Origin: Mactra quadrangularis
Lineage: Eukaryota; Mollusca; Bivalvia; Venerida; Mactridae
DNA length: 64,000 bases
Reading direction: 5' to 3'
Assembly (NCBI GenBank): GCA_025267735.1
Contig: CM046307.1
Location: forward strand, 55,423,395-55,487,394
Below are positions 45,571 to 57,545 of this stretch, in pieces. The notes beneath the pieces were generated by a model. That model searched no databases. It was not told where the DNA came from and saw only the letters and a list, made by a program, of their open reading frames with translations. Numbering within the stretch: the stretch's first letter is position 1; each line of letters opens with the position of its first letter. Position numbers and translations under genes: made by a program.

Positions 45571-45884
45571 GCAGGGCTAGTCGACATCCTTCTTCATGAA
45601 CATGCTCAGTAAGTTTCTGCTATAAAAGACCAAGGACACAAAAACTGGTTAAGCAGATTTCTCTCACCCCAATGGAGTTAATTTTTGCAGTATGAAACAA
45701 TTCTTAAAAAAATGTGGTAGAAACTTTGTACATTTTTGATTGCAAAATAAAGAATAATTCATATTTTTGTAAGAAATTTGCCCCAACTGAAAAAAGTGAT
45801 TAGATGACCTGCCAGCAATTCTGTTTGCTACTATTTTGTTGGGAGAGGAATAAAGTCTGGAATTCCTTTGTCCCTACTAATAGA

Positions 45885-46305
45885 AATGTGCTCTAAAGTC
45901 TACTACTAAGACCATCTTAGTTATAGGAGAATCATAAAAGTTTGATGAGCAGTGGTCCAGTGGTAGGACCCGCGCTTAAGGATCGAGAGGTCCCAAGTTT
46001 GATCCCCACTAAGGGTACTGCTAATTTCCTTGAGCAAGAAATTTACCTACAATTGTTCCATTCCGCCCAAGTGTAAATGGGTACTGTGAGGGATCGCCTG
46101 CCTGAGGGTGATTTCAATGATCAAGAGTTATTGTACAATATTGTAAAGTCGGCTGAACATGTATATGGAAGCTGACTTTAAACCGCACTTTAACTTTTAA
46201 TTTGAAAGAAAAAATGTCCCTATATTATGACCATTTAACTAATAAGACCATTGATTTTGATGGTCTTAAGGATTTAAATAACAGTGACACTTTACTATGA
46301 TTTTC
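45885..46305. mobile_element. MITE M2 split by a SINE-C insertion
   Basis: Left part 45885-45945 (AAGTCTACTACTAAGACCATC) and right part 46208-46300 (GTCCCTATATTATGACC.. GATGGTCTTAAGG.. CACTTTACT) are M2-like; the SINE at 45946-46200 separates them. Confidence 0.5.
45946..46200 (+). mobile_element. SINE-C, full-length reference copy
   Basis: GAGCAGTGGTCCAGTGGTAGGAC (A box), CCCAAGTTTGATCCCC (B box), body GAGCAAGAAATTTACCTACA, GTGAGGGATCGCCTGCC, GTTATTGTACAATATTG, tail AAACCGCACTTTAACTTTTAA. Confidence 0.85.
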
Positions 46306-46648
46306 AAGAGGCTCAAGCTGTGTCACTGAATGCTGTATTGTTCTGGTTTACTTAAAAACCAATCTCCGTAAACAGAATATCCTGTAGAGCATTGTCGTAC
46401 AGGATCTCTACTGTCTCCATGGAAGGTCACGTCGAGATGAACTTTGTGTCAACCAATCAATGCGTAGCTTTCATCTAGACGAAAACACTATTAATCACAT
46501 TTTGATTTCGTAATTTCTATTTTTAGACCAAGGTTTGCATCATAATTTAACAGTCTGCAATTGGGCGGCTCATTTTCAAATTGCCTGACGTAGACGATGT
46601 AAACAAGTTATATATCATGACAATTTCGTCATGAATATTATGATGAGA

Positions 46649-46672
46649 AAAGGTCACCTGAACGTGACCTTT
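46649..46672. promoter_or_regulatory. Inverted AGGTCA half-sites, spacing 8
   Basis: AAAGGTCA, eight bases, TGACCTTT: a perfect 8-bp inverted repeat of a nuclear-receptor half-site, about 1.1 kb upstream of candidate exon 1b. Function is speculative. Confidence 0.25.
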
Positions 46673-47747
46673 GTTTGAAAAAGGCCAGATCTAAATTAGC
46701 GAGTAGGCCAGCGGAAAACTTTAGATCGGGTTTTAATCAGATTGCTTAAAAACCTACTGGGATATTTATCACATAATAATGAGCTACTAATCCTTTTATT
46801 TATTAGAGTTAAAGTCAAACTTATTGTAGATTAAAGTCTAATCTCATATACTTTTTCTATGGAGCTGAAAATGTTACATTTTTAATACTAAATCCATTAA
46901 TTAAGCTGACTGAATGTACAAGGACTCATTATGTCATTATGTTCACTTTCAATTTATGACAAAGTATCATATGTCCGAATATATCGAAATTCTTTGTTTG
47001 TGGGTAATTAGCGGGTAGTTTCAGATTTGTACTCTTTAAACTTTTCTATTGTACTCGGTTTGGAAATCATTATAATCATTACGTTTATTTTTAAAAGACA
47101 AGCATGAAAGTTTTTCATTTTAAAACTTCCCATGATTATACCATGGTCAATACTCTAGTAGGAGATTAATGTTTCAGAAAAGTTAAGCCTGGTAGGTTGA
47201 CTGCCGCATATTATATATCGTTATTGTTAAACATAAGAGTATAACTCTTGATATTTGAATATGAAATAAAGTTGATAAGTGGTATATTTTTGTAAAAATC
47301 GAACACCGGATCTGTTATCTATAACGGCGTTAAAAATTCTGTATTTAGATCGTCGCTTTATACATACACTGACCAGTTTAAAAGTAAACGTGTTTACTAT
47401 CATGGACAATGTTGACCGGGCACTATGGATATGACAATGTCAATAAATTTTGCCGGAAAATGAATTAAATGAGATAAATTGGTTTAAATTGTGAAACTTG
47501 GTTTTTTAATATTATTGGCTTTTAAAGTGCAGTATTGAAAGATTTATTCATGTTAAAAGTGTTGGATAAGTGATACTTTAACTTATTTTTATTTTTACGA
47601 AAAGTGTGGTGGATTATACAAATAGTGCTTGAAAGATTAATTTAAGAGTGGATTTACATTAAGGATTATAATTGGTCGAAAAATGAATTTGTATAATATG
47701 ACTTGATAAAATTGTTTGATAATCTAAAATATTAGATTTTGGTTACC

Positions 47748-47780
47748 ATGGCTTTGATTACAAATAAACAGAAAACTTTG
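47748..47780 (+). CDS. RGS22: RGS22-like, possible alternative first exon 1b
   Basis: ACCATGG context ATG, eleven codons (MALITNKQKTL), then donor G|GTGAGTATTG in phase 0, which would splice directly to exon 3 at 57546 and skip exon 2. The end AAACTTTGGTGAGTATTG resembles the exon 1a border (GACTTGGTGAGTATTT), so one may be a duplicate of the other. No acceptor precedes it, consistent with a first exon. Could also be chance. Confidence 0.35.
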
Positions 47781-47939
47781 GTGAGTATTGTAATACAATC
47801 AAGGTAGTTTAAATAGCCTTATTTTTTTTCTTTTTTGGGGGATGTTAACTCTTGGTTATTCTTGTGCCCAGAGGCTATCAGGATTCTCAATCTAGCTGAT
47901 AACCTCTGGTTAGGAGAATGATCCTTGGTTAGCACTATT

Positions 47940-48182
47940 ATGGTCATGTTACAGAAGCCAGTACACCTAACCTAGCTTTCCTGGACCCTTGTTTATAAAC
48001 AGTACTCACATACCTTTCCAAGAAACTGGCAATTTCTCTATATACCTTATTAATGGAGGGAAGTTGACATTATTACCAAATTTTCATAGCAGAGTATACC
48101 CACTCAGGTTAGGAATCAAAACCATACTCCCTTTACCATATTGTTAATCTTGACATGCTATCAACTGTGCTATGGACCTGAG
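47940..48182 (-). mobile_element. SINE-B copy, diverged
   Basis: Tail and body words (GTACACCTAACCTAGCTTTCCTGGACC, AATTTTCATAG.AG.GTATACCC) match SINE-B in reverse; the B box is degenerate. Confidence 0.7.
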
Positions 48183-48186
48183 ATTA

Positions 48187-48212
48187 TTTGTCTCTACTGA
48201 CAGCTCTTGTTT
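48187..48212 (+). mobile_element. HINE-2 3' end fragment
   Basis: TGTCTCTACTGACAGCTCTTGTT repeats the 3' hairpin and terminus of the 16860-17542 element. Confidence 0.5.
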
Positions 48213-48739
48213 TTTAATGGACTTGATACATGAAACTCGAAGTTAGATGGTCATAGTTAATTGGACTACTGTTTATATTGAGCCCTGTAGATTCATTTGC
48301 CATGAAGTAAACTATTGAAGAAGTCCTGTTCCCTCTATTTGGATGAAGGTTTTATTCGATAGAGACTACTATACAGAGTCATTAGGGACAAAAACCAATT
48401 CCCTTCCTAGACTAATAATGACGGTCAGGTGACAAATTACCTTACCAATATGATGATAGACTTAACTGATAGAGGCCTTCTACTTAGACCCTCATATTAC
48501 ATTGATTTTTCACTTTCATTAAAAATATTTCAAGCATAATATGTCAGTCCTTGAATTTTTCTGGATAATTTATAACTATTTGATATCAGCAGGTTATAAA
48601 ATACCTTTAAAATAATAAAGTTGCTATGATCTACTATAATTATAGTCATTACCTTTTCTATCATATAATGATATGATAACATATAATGAAGTTTCAGTAT
48701 CAAAACCACCTAGAAATTGCTTATTGCAAAAACATGTTA

Positions 48740-48996
48740 CAGTAAAGTTACGCTATAAAGATTATCTTGGTTATTACAAAATCATGCAATTTTTGATGAG
48801 TCCCAAATGCTTAATTTGAGAAGAAAAAAGGTCTCTATATTTAAGACCGTTCTACTATAATAACTATCAATCAGTGGAGTAGTGGTATTGTGATGACTTT
48901 TAAGTCCAAAATGAAAAAAAATTTAGGTCCTTTTATTAATATCATTCCGCTATGAAGACCTTCTATTTTGTTGGTCCTAAAAGTGGAACTTTACTG
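48740..48996. mobile_element. MITE family M2, complete copy, TA-flanked
   Basis: CAGTAAAGTTACGCTATAAAG..GTGGAACTTTACTG, TA on both sides (48738-48739, 48997-48998). The interior carries duplicated GGTC(C/T)..TTTA-TTAA segments. Confidence 0.75.
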
Positions 48997-49205
48997 TACA
49001 TTTTAAATCTATCATTCTTGTAATGTAATAAATATTCTATGAATTTCATTAAAGAATGGTATCTAAGCAATACATAAAAAACTTCATTTTACCACTTCTA
49101 CTTAACATTTCAAGTGTATAGTTTGACAACATTTATCTTGTCTTCTTTACCCATTATTAGTTTGTTTATAATTAATAACTCTTAGCATATTTAAAGTTAA
49201 AAAAG

Positions 49206-49443
49206 TTAAAGTGCAGTTTAAGGTCTGCAGCTTCCATTTACATGTTCAGCTGACTTTATGATTATGTATGATGACCCATGAACATTGAAATCTCCTTTAA
49301 TCAGGTGACCCTTGCTGTTCTTATTTACACCTGGATAGAGTTGAATGTTTCTGTAGATTGCTCAAAGAAATAAACTAGGTTTGAACCCGAGACATCTTGT
49401 TCCCTAAGCATAATTGTCTTACCATTGGACCACTGCTTCTACA
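49206..49443 (-). mobile_element. SINE-C copy, diverged
   Basis: Minus strand: AGCAGTGGTCCAATGGTAAGAC and TCGGGTTCAAACC; tail AAACTGCACTTTAAC. Confidence 0.75.
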
Positions 49444-49502
49444 TATTACAGCACAATAATTGAAGCATACTTAGTTTTGGTATACTTCATACTAAATGAT
49501 TC

Positions 49503-49858
49503 TTATGCCTCAGTCCCATAAAATCGTCGATTGTTACGAACCCGTATGAGCGGACAGTCGTAGGCCGTGGGAAGCCTTGCGTATCAAGGTGACGGTACGC
49601 ACATGGTACAAAACAACACACCCATACGGAGCCGTAGCTGAAGATATGCATGTTTAATCCATACTCGGCCACGATTTTGTTCACGATTTGACTCTAAAAC
49701 TGATATGTGTATCATGGGCTCATCTTAGGGACACTGGTAAAAACGTAACAGTCCATACAGGTACGCAAGAGTTCATACGGGTCCTTGCGGAATTTGATCG
49801 CACGGCGCCTGTACGGTGCCCTCATGGTTATTTTTATGTTTATGGGACTGTAGCTTTA
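49503..49858 (+). repeat. Dispersed repeat R3, copy 2
   Basis: TTATGCCTCAGTCCCATAAAATCG to TTATGGGACTGTAGCTTTA, the same order as the 35379 copy with scattered changes. Confidence 0.75.
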
Positions 49859-50306
49859 CATTTATCAGACTGTTTATATTCAAATATACATGCATAATAT
49901 ATAAATATAATATAATTACCAATATACTTTAGTTTTCTACCTAGTTTTCAGTAAAGAGGATTACTATTAAACTTGTGTATTAATTCCAATTTAAGTCTTT
50001 ACTGATCCCATAATATTTATAATATGTTTGGTCAAATGGACTATGTAGGATAATAATATAATTTATTGGACTTATATTTCTTCCATTCAAAACAAAAGTT
50101 TATTTACTTAGAAATTTTAGGCGATTTTTCACCACTGTCTGACCCTTTTTGATCCCGAATTGAAGCTGAATCATTTTTTTTAAATCAGAGATTTTAGGGC
50201 ATTTCTTACAATTATTGTTACAATTGAGTTCTCAACACATTTACACATAAAGTATAATTAAAGTAACTAAGTCAATGGAAGACTTAAAAGATATAGATGT
50301 ATAACA

Positions 50307-50487
50307 GTACAACCTTCCTTGAACAACACACCCATTGGGAGGAACTCAAGTGTGTTGCTGTTTAGAGGTTTTTGCTCTGCAGTGATTAAATTGAATTAAA
50401 ATTATGTCTTAGGGAGATATCAAATGCTGTTGTTGTGCAGAGGATTTGTTCTGTAGTCCCTCTCTGCAGAGTCCCTCTGACTGTACC
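50307..50487. mobile_element. MITE family M1, copy 2
   Basis: CAGTACAACCTTCCTTGAACAAC to CTCTGACTG, with the family's GCTCTGCAG and TTGTGCAGAGGATTTGTTCTGTAG words. Confidence 0.65.
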
Positions 50488-50685
50488 CCCTAAGTTGTCA
50501 TAGAGCAAATCTGTATCAATTTCATAGGAACATGATTTAGTCCTTTCAAACTAAGAACATTTATGTTGCCAGGCTGCAATTTAATAGTCTGCTTAGAAAT
50601 AAGCTCCACTAAATTTCAGCCTATTGATTGACAAATTGTGTATGCAAGCTGTCTTAATTTAAAAGCTTCCCCTGCAAAATGTGAC

Positions 50686-50880
50686 CATGGTTCACCATGT
50701 TCATCCATGGTCAACCTTTGGTTCTACATGGTCAAACCAGGTTCTGCTAGGTAACCATGGTCATGAACCATGATTCCAAGACCACAATAAATAAACCATG
50801 GTCCACAATGATCAACCATGGCCTAACCAGGTTCTACTAGGTAATAACCATGGTCTTGAACAATGAATGACATTGGTCAA
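50686..50880. repeat. ACCATGGT-rich irregular repeat
   Basis: At least eight CCATGGT/ACCATG words within about 190 bp. A segment of about 45 bp (AACCAGGTTCT(G/A)CTAGGTAA..CCATGGTC.TGAAC) occurs twice, near 50725 and 50835. Confidence 0.7.
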
Positions 50881-51345
50881 CTCTGTAATACCCTAAATCA
50901 TTAAAACCCTCTATGATTAATTTTGAATACATTCAACACTTAGCAGGCATGGGCTGCATTTCATTAACATCCCTAGAAACGCTAGTGTATCATTAAGATC
51001 TTACATGATTAATTTCCAGTGATTTCAACACTGCAGGCGTGAAGCCCAAGTATATCACTATAATATGTTATATTTTCATTATAGTCATTATTTTTCAATA
51101 AATTGGCCTCAACAAGCCTGGAGTGTCATGATAGTAGGAAATAGATTCTAATTGATTGTAATAAGCTCTGATTGATAGTATTGATTATATATATTGATGA
51201 GAATAGATATTATTTCCTGGTATAACAATGTCAATGATTCTATGATGGAGCAGTTACATGGCAGATGAAATGTTATATTTTATTTGTAAGGTTACTAGCT
51301 TTGATACATTTTGCTCATCACCCTTAAAATTAATTGATAACTCAT

Positions 51346-51582
51346 GTAGAAATATTGGTCCATTGGTAGGAAGCATGCTTAGTGATCAAGAGGTCCAGGG
51401 TTTAAACCCAACAAGGGGCATAGCTATTTTACTTGAGCAAGAAATTTACCTACAGCTGTTTCATTCCACCCAGGTATTGTTACTTGTTACTGTGAGGTAT
51501 CACCTGCCTGAAGGTAGTTTCAATGGTCAAAGGTTATTGTACAAAATTGTGAAGTCGACTGAGCATGTATATGGAAGCAGTA
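51346..51582 (+). mobile_element. SINE-C copy
   Basis: TTGGTCCATTGGTAGGAAGC, CCAGGGTTTAAACCC, GAGCAAGAAATTTACCTACAG, GTCGACTGAGCATGTATATGGAAGC match the 45946 copy. Confidence 0.75.
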
Positions 51583-52626
51583 GCTTTTTTTACTTAAATG
51601 ATAATTCAATAAAATGCTATCTAATTTTGGTTCTTTATGCCACATTACAAGTCATATCACATTAGTAAGTTGACTTACTGCTGTTTGTTTCTTAGACAGG
51701 CCTAGATATCATGATCCAAGTTTTTTACCTAGTATTAAGCAAATATGCTCATCAGTGGCTGACTTTTTTGCATAACCCTATAATTTCAGCCATAGCATTG
51801 TGAGTCGTCTTTCACAGCCTTGTGGCTGACAATTGCTGATTGAATTACCATCAAAATGATTTTATCTGACTGGTCAGGATGCATAATAATAATTAACTTT
51901 AAGTTTTAAAAATGGTCAAGTTGGTCAAGAAATTTTGCTTTCTTTGCATTCTAAAAGTTATCAGTAAGCACAAGACCAATGTTCTGTTGCTCGACACTTT
52001 ATTAAAAATAATGAAAATCTTGGACTTTTGTGTTATTTCTTATTCTTATTATCAGATAACCATTTGGGGGTATCAAAATAGAATTAATAATTAGTAGCAA
52101 TCTTATCAGTTAATGCTTTTATGAATGAAAAATATTAACATCAATTGAGAGATGAAAATATGACTTAAAAAGCTTTTACTTTTACCGTACTTACTTAGAT
52201 ATTTTATTTAAAATGAATTTTCAATTTAGAAAAGTTGATTTAGATCTATCATATAGAAGGGATTTGATGTTCACTATTCAACATTTTTTATCTGACTGTC
52301 AATATTTTGACCTATGTTATTGATTCATATAATTTATGTCTTTCTGAAGCATTTTGGTTGGTCAACGCACAACTAGAGTATCTACATTTTAATATAAAAA
52401 TGAAATAGATTTGTTTTGCACTGACTGGTATATTTTAATCTAATTTATAAATAAAAAATGGTTAATCACTACATAAACATTTTGTTAATGTCTTAACCAC
52501 CCTGTCAACTGATGGTTAGGAGGGTTTAGATGTCAGGCATAAATCAGGATGGCTTATTTTATCTCCTTTAAGTGAAGAGCTTTTAAGTTTTGGATTTATA
52601 AATATGTCCAAGATTTTTAATACTGG

Positions 52627-52922
52627 GTTCAACACTGTGCCAACTCAATTTAGGTTACTTTTTTACTAAAACCAGTGCACTTAACCTAGCTTTCCTGAAC
52701 GCTTGGCTATAACCAGAGTTCTCTTATCTACCATTTCACAAGTTTGGCAACTTCTCCTTTTGAACCTTATTAATGAAGGAAATTAATATCATTGTCTAAT
52801 TATCATGGAAGGGTATACATGTATCGGCCCCTTGTGGTATTTGAATACATTTATCCTTCGAGAAGCTAGATTCTAAATCTTTGCCTGCTGTAACCAACTG
52901 TGCTTAGTAAATGGACCTGGTC
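52627..52922 (-). mobile_element. SINE-B copy, diverged
   Basis: GGTTCAACACTGTGCCAACTCAATTTAGGT to GCTTAGTAAATGGACCTGG follows SINE-B in reverse order; the tRNA-like head is mutated. Confidence 0.7.
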
Positions 52923-52984
52923 AGAATGAATAAATATGTCTGTAGTATGAAATTTGTAGCAATAGATACAGAGTTATATATCAA

Positions 52985-53230
52985 ACACTCCCCTATCGCA
53001 AATGTGCTTGTTTTTCGGCGTAGCTGTCTAAGCTGGATTTTGACCTACATTTCTGTATAATGACGTATGTCTGGGAATTTCGGAAATCCGCCGTTCTATT
53101 GGATGATTTTATAAGCACTGAGAATGACGTACGGGGGAAACAGAGAAAACCCCCTCTTCGATTGGATGGCCCTGACACGCGCGAAAAAATAAAGGCCACA
53201 CTTTTGTAATGCAGTGTTTTACGAAATTTT
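52985..53230. repeat. GC-richer segment related to 56850-56930
   Basis: GCGTAGCTGTCTAAGCTGGATTTTGACCTA recurs as GGCACAGCTGTCTAAGCCAGCTTATGACCTA near 56885. This block also holds ATTGGATGGCCCTGACACGCGCG. It may be the 5' part of the HINE-3-like element that ends at 54221. Confidence 0.4.
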
Positions 53231-53913
53231 GCTTCGTTCGTAGATTATTTTTTTGGGTAGACTTCTATTGCTTTCCAAAGTGTTTTTTTATTTTGTAACA
53301 ATAAAAAGTTACATGTCAAACACAATATTTTATGGGTAAAATGAATTACGTCTCCAGATGTGAACCGGTTTCTAGTAAAAAGTCTGACATATTACCCAAT
53401 ACTTATTAAATTAGCCTCACTACGTCTAGTTTCCGGGGTTTACACTTTGAGAGTCACAGCTCCACATATACCCCAGTTCATTGTTATTGTTATGATGTCT
53501 ATAAATAGTAACAAGGAGCTGATAAAGACTACAGGTAACCGTTCGCTGGTTGGCAAGAAATGATAGCGAGTAAATACAATGAAAACACAGTAATTTTAAA
53601 ATTGCAATTACTAAGTCATTTTTCATCAAACAATTTTGCATTTTATATCACTAGAAAGGTCTTGAAATTCATATTTTGAATATCTAAAAATTATTTGTCA
53701 AAAAGAATTGTTTTTTGTTGGCGAGTGTTTTAATGATCTGCCCTATGAAACATTTAATATTCATAGCTCGAAGAGTTATGTTTAATCAATTTAATCGTGC
53801 GGTTAAAGTGCTACTAGGGTATCAGTATTTTTTGTGAGCCACAAAATAAGAAATCTAGATGAATCGGTCTAGTAAACGCAGTTGTACCCCTTGTATATAA
53901 GTATATTAAAGGT

Positions 53914-54221
53914 ATGTTGGAAAAATCAAAGGGAGGTAACTTGACAAATCCCTGTGGTTATCAGTGTACGGCAATTGCATTGGCTGTCATATTGTTTACG
54001 GTAGGCAATCATGTGCCAAGTCTGCGAAACTGGTCTGCAAATGTTGTTGATGAAGTGATGATGCGTGGTGACAACTTGTATGAGCAAATACTATCGGAAT
54101 CTGGCAATCCATCACCACGTCAAAAAATAGGTTTTAACATTAGTGGTCCTATGTAAATGGCTCTTCTGTGACCTTTGACCTTTTCCTCAGGTGAGCACCC
54201 AGGGCCCTTGGCCCTCTTGTT
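53914..54221 (+). pseudogene. Cysteine-protease-like relic ending in a HINE-3 3' terminus
   Basis: Eighty codons with GYQCTAIALAVILFTV, W..NVVDEVMMRGDNLYEQI; the QCTA(I)AL..ILF and W..DE...GD.LY spacing resembles the N-terminal part of papain-like (OTU/C76-type) protease domains carried by some Helitron-type transposons. Only the Cys-bearing part is present, no His motif follows, and the frame stops. Immediately downstream is CTCAGGTGAGC, then the hairpin AGGGCCCTTGGCCCT and TCTTGTT, the end of the HINE-3 family. So it is probably a remnant of an autonomous partner. Family assignment is tentative. Confidence 0.4.
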
Positions 54222-55021
54222 TTTAAATCGACGCCGTTTGTCTTTTTTAAAGACATTTCTTGTTTTAAATATTACTAATTTACTATACATGAAGACTTTA
54301 GTTATTAGTCATTGGTTCTAAGTGCAAGAAATTAGTTCAATTTGTCTCCTTTTTCTTTGCTGTCTGTTACATTATGTAGTATGATTTAAAGAATCATACT
54401 CAAAGAAACAAACACAGCTAATATTATGCTTCAACTTTTTGTACTAAGTTACAGGTTTTAATATAGATTTTATTTTAGAATACTGACCACTCTTCAAATA
54501 ATCGTACTTTTATATATCAATATTTTTTCCCTGTGTCGCAAAATCTGTACCTCTGAAAACTAAACATTAAAATATGATCGGCATTCCCAAGTTAGAAAAT
54601 TCTTTGATCCTGTTTAAACAGTGGTTTATAACTCTCGGACAAGCAATATAAATACAATGTATCTTATACATAGAATAAATAGTTACCCATTCTATAGAAA
54701 ATAGTTCTTTTCAAGTCAATAATACTTCCATGTTAATTGGTACCTTGTAAAAATAGTTTCAAATTTCTAATTTAAATTACATACAGGTTATTATACCACA
54801 TAATTGGTTCCTTTGAGGTTGTGTTAATATTTCTATTAAGTGTTGTGTGGGCTATGGTGATTTATGATAGTTTTACTATTGTTGTCGAAGAATCAATTTA
54901 TATTTTCTTTCATGTTGGTGATTGATATTTGACTATTGGTATTTTAGAATATGTTGACATTTCATAGACTTATACTTTGTTGTAACTGAGAGATTGATCT
55001 CATGTTGTTTTATAATGTTGT

Positions 55022-55427
55022 TAAGCCTTCCGTCTTGCTCAATCTGTTGCGCACATGCCTTCTGTATGAGTGGTGGTGCCCCTGTTCAATATCCCAGGCA
55101 AGGCATAATTTCATGTAGTAAAAATGACATGAAGTTTTTCCCCTGTCTTGCTTAGTCAGTTACATCCAAGTCTACTGATTGATGGGTGGCCACGTTTCAT
55201 GATCAATGGGTGGTGGGTTCAATTCCCAGGCAGAGCATACTTTCGTGAAGTTTGGTAATGAAATTATTTTTTCAGCCATAAGTATGCCTAGTTACCTGGT
55301 ACCTTAGTTAACAGCTGCATCTAGAAATTTAGCCTTTCCAGGAACAATGAGTAGGTTGACTGACCTCCATTATAAGACCTATACAATGATTATCACGTTG
55401 CTACAGTGTTGAAACCCATCCAAAAAG
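55022..55427 (+). mobile_element. SINE-A copies, rearranged pair
   Basis: A degenerate head at 55022-55140 is followed by a longer copy with B box GTGGGTTCAATTCCC (about 55207), CAGCTGCATCTAGAAATTTAGCC, AGTAGGTTGACTGAC and tail GTTGAAACCCATCC. Confidence 0.65.
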
Positions 55428-55621
55428 TAATGTAGCAGATGTTTAACTTACTTTTGTATGGCTAGTAATAGTTTCTACGCAGATATTTTACTATAAAAGT
55501 TGAAATCAAGATGCATTTTGAGTCTGGGTCATGATCTAATATTTATTTCTGTAGCACAACAGTGTAATTATTTATATAATATAGAAGTATAATGATTAAA
55601 TTAATTGTGTGATATATTCAT

Positions 55622-55700
55622 CAGCCTGATTAGCTCATTTAGTAAAGCATCTGACATGCTAACAAGAGGCTACTGGTTCAAGCCCCGCGTCATGTAAATG
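55622..55700 (+). repeat. tRNA-like head, degenerate
   Basis: GATTAGCTCATTTAGTAAAGC and TGGTTCAAGCCCC are A- and B-box-like, but 5' and 3' arms do not pair, so no tRNA gene is called. Confidence 0.5.
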
Positions 55701-55706
55701 AGTAAG

Positions 55707-56013
55707 CCGCCCGGCTAGCTCAATCGGTAGCGCACATGTCTACTGTTGAGGGGTCATGGGTTGATTCCCAGGTGGGGCATACTTTTGTGGAGTCTGGTCA
55801 TGAAATAATTTCTACGGCCATTCTCCCTCCTACCACTGAATCTAAATCATGTAGGGCAGTAGTCAGTCACTGGCGAAAGTATGCGCTCAGTAGTTGGTTA
55901 ACAGCTAAATCCAGAGATTTAGTCTTTCCAGGAACAGTGAGTAGGTGGGCTGACCGCCGTGATATAACCAATAATGTGTTGCTATGGCGTTAAACCCAAC
56001 AAACCAACAAACA
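55707..56013 (+). mobile_element. SINE-A, full-length reference copy
   Basis: GGCTAGCTCAATCGGTAGCGCAC (A box), GGGTTGATTCCC (B box), CTACCACTGAATCTAAATCATGTAGGGC, GCTAAATCCAGAGATTTAGTC, and tail GTTAAACCCAACAAACCAACAAAC. About 305 bp, the best-preserved member here. Confidence 0.88.
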
Positions 56014-57545
56014 ATCATGTAAACGAGTTTGCATTCCTGTCAAAAAGGCATTCTATCATGTTTGCTGAAGTATTGTCTTAGGACTGTCCCATTTTTTCTT
56101 CCGTCTTTGTCTCTATTTAAATTCCACTTTCCATTTAAACTGTTTCAAGAAATAGCCATTTGTTTGGTCCCACCGTCCACTCAACTACAGAACTGCGTCA
56201 GCTTGTTTAATGACCACCACGAATGTGTGTCAATGCCTTTTAGCCCAGTTGTATAGGCATCTCTCCTCATATGGCATCAGCACATGTGGCATTAAATCAT
56301 ACTAAAATATCCTTAGTCTACGAAATACATCAGCTATCTAGATTTTATTGTGAGTGTTACAGTTATAGTGTACATGAACATACTCATATTTTACCTCATA
56401 TCTTTATTTTTAAAACCATGCCACTTCACTTTGATATGTATGCCTCTTAAAAGTTGGGCTGTACAATTTTGTGAACCATACCACTTCAAATTTGAAATGT
56501 ATGGTTTTTTTGGGCCATGTTGTCTTTCAATTAAAGCTATATCCATGTCCTTGAATGCTTCTCTAGTTGATCGTGTGACTAATGTCTGATTAAATATGGT
56601 GGTAGAGGGATATAAGAAGGATTTATTTGTCATAAGTGAAAAATTATGTTTGTTTACATTTGTTATAAATAATTTGATCTAGTAAAAAATCCCTTGGAAT
56701 TATATTTGGTACTTCAGCTTGGGCTTGACTCTTGAAAATTGAAAGCAATATTATTTTGAACTCATATGTTGGCCTATGTATGTGTGTGTTATATTAACTT
56801 ATACTGAAACTCAAGTTTCCATGAAACACAAAAAACTATTGTACGCTCTGAGTACTGCTGCAAACAAGTTGCTTTGGCTTTTTTTGGCACAGCTGTCTAA
56901 GCCAGCTTATGACCTATATTTTTAACCAGTACAATTTCTGTTTGTTCATTGAAATTCTCTTTCTGTTTAGAGAAATGGATAGAAGATATTGTACCATTGG
57001 TTACTTGTGATAAACAGGTGCATAGGACAGACAGTAGTTGCTGACTATTTACTTTGTGTATTATGGGTGACTCACTTAATGCTAGATAATTATACATTCA
57101 TCTGGGAACGCTCCTGGTCGTATATTATGAATGAACAGAGAATGTGACTATTTATGCTTCAAACAAAATGAACCCTGTGTAGTGCTTAACATCCTTTTAA
57201 AGATATTTCTTGGTTAAATTTTGTTTAAAAAAGAAGGTATAGCTTAAAAACAGCATCCCTTCACTAATATTGTTTTACACTTGGTTTGCTTTGGTTCTTT
57301 TTATTTATATTCACTTACTGTGGTTGTAATAATTCATTACCAATATTCCTTACAATAAACATATAGGTAACCCAAGGTAGGGAATGAAACAGATACGCCT
57401 TCAGCACTTTGATTTGACTGTTTAAGGCTCTCTTACCAGAGCTTGCAATCATTCGGAGAGTTACCCTTGTACTACATTTATTTCTTCTATATAATAAATC
57501 AACTTTAATATAAGATCTACATGTTATATTTTCTTTTATTTACAG

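Larger units (their letters stand above)
37353..57545 (+). other. RGS22-like intron 2
   Basis: About 20 kb. Elements in it are listed separately; a possible alternative first exon lies at 47748. No other feature recognised in 38115-39360, 39535-40580, 41350-41935, 42665-43650, 44900-45270, 46305-46640, 46680-47740, 49860-50300, 51590-52625, 54225-55020 or 56015-57545. Confidence 0.5.

Noticed and set aside
51258..51665. 135-codon open frame
   Set aside because: Spans the SINE-C copy at 51346-51582 and has no protein signature.
55622..55700. Possible tRNA gene
   Set aside because: 5' and 3' arms do not pair; no terminator; adjacent to another tRNA-derived SINE.
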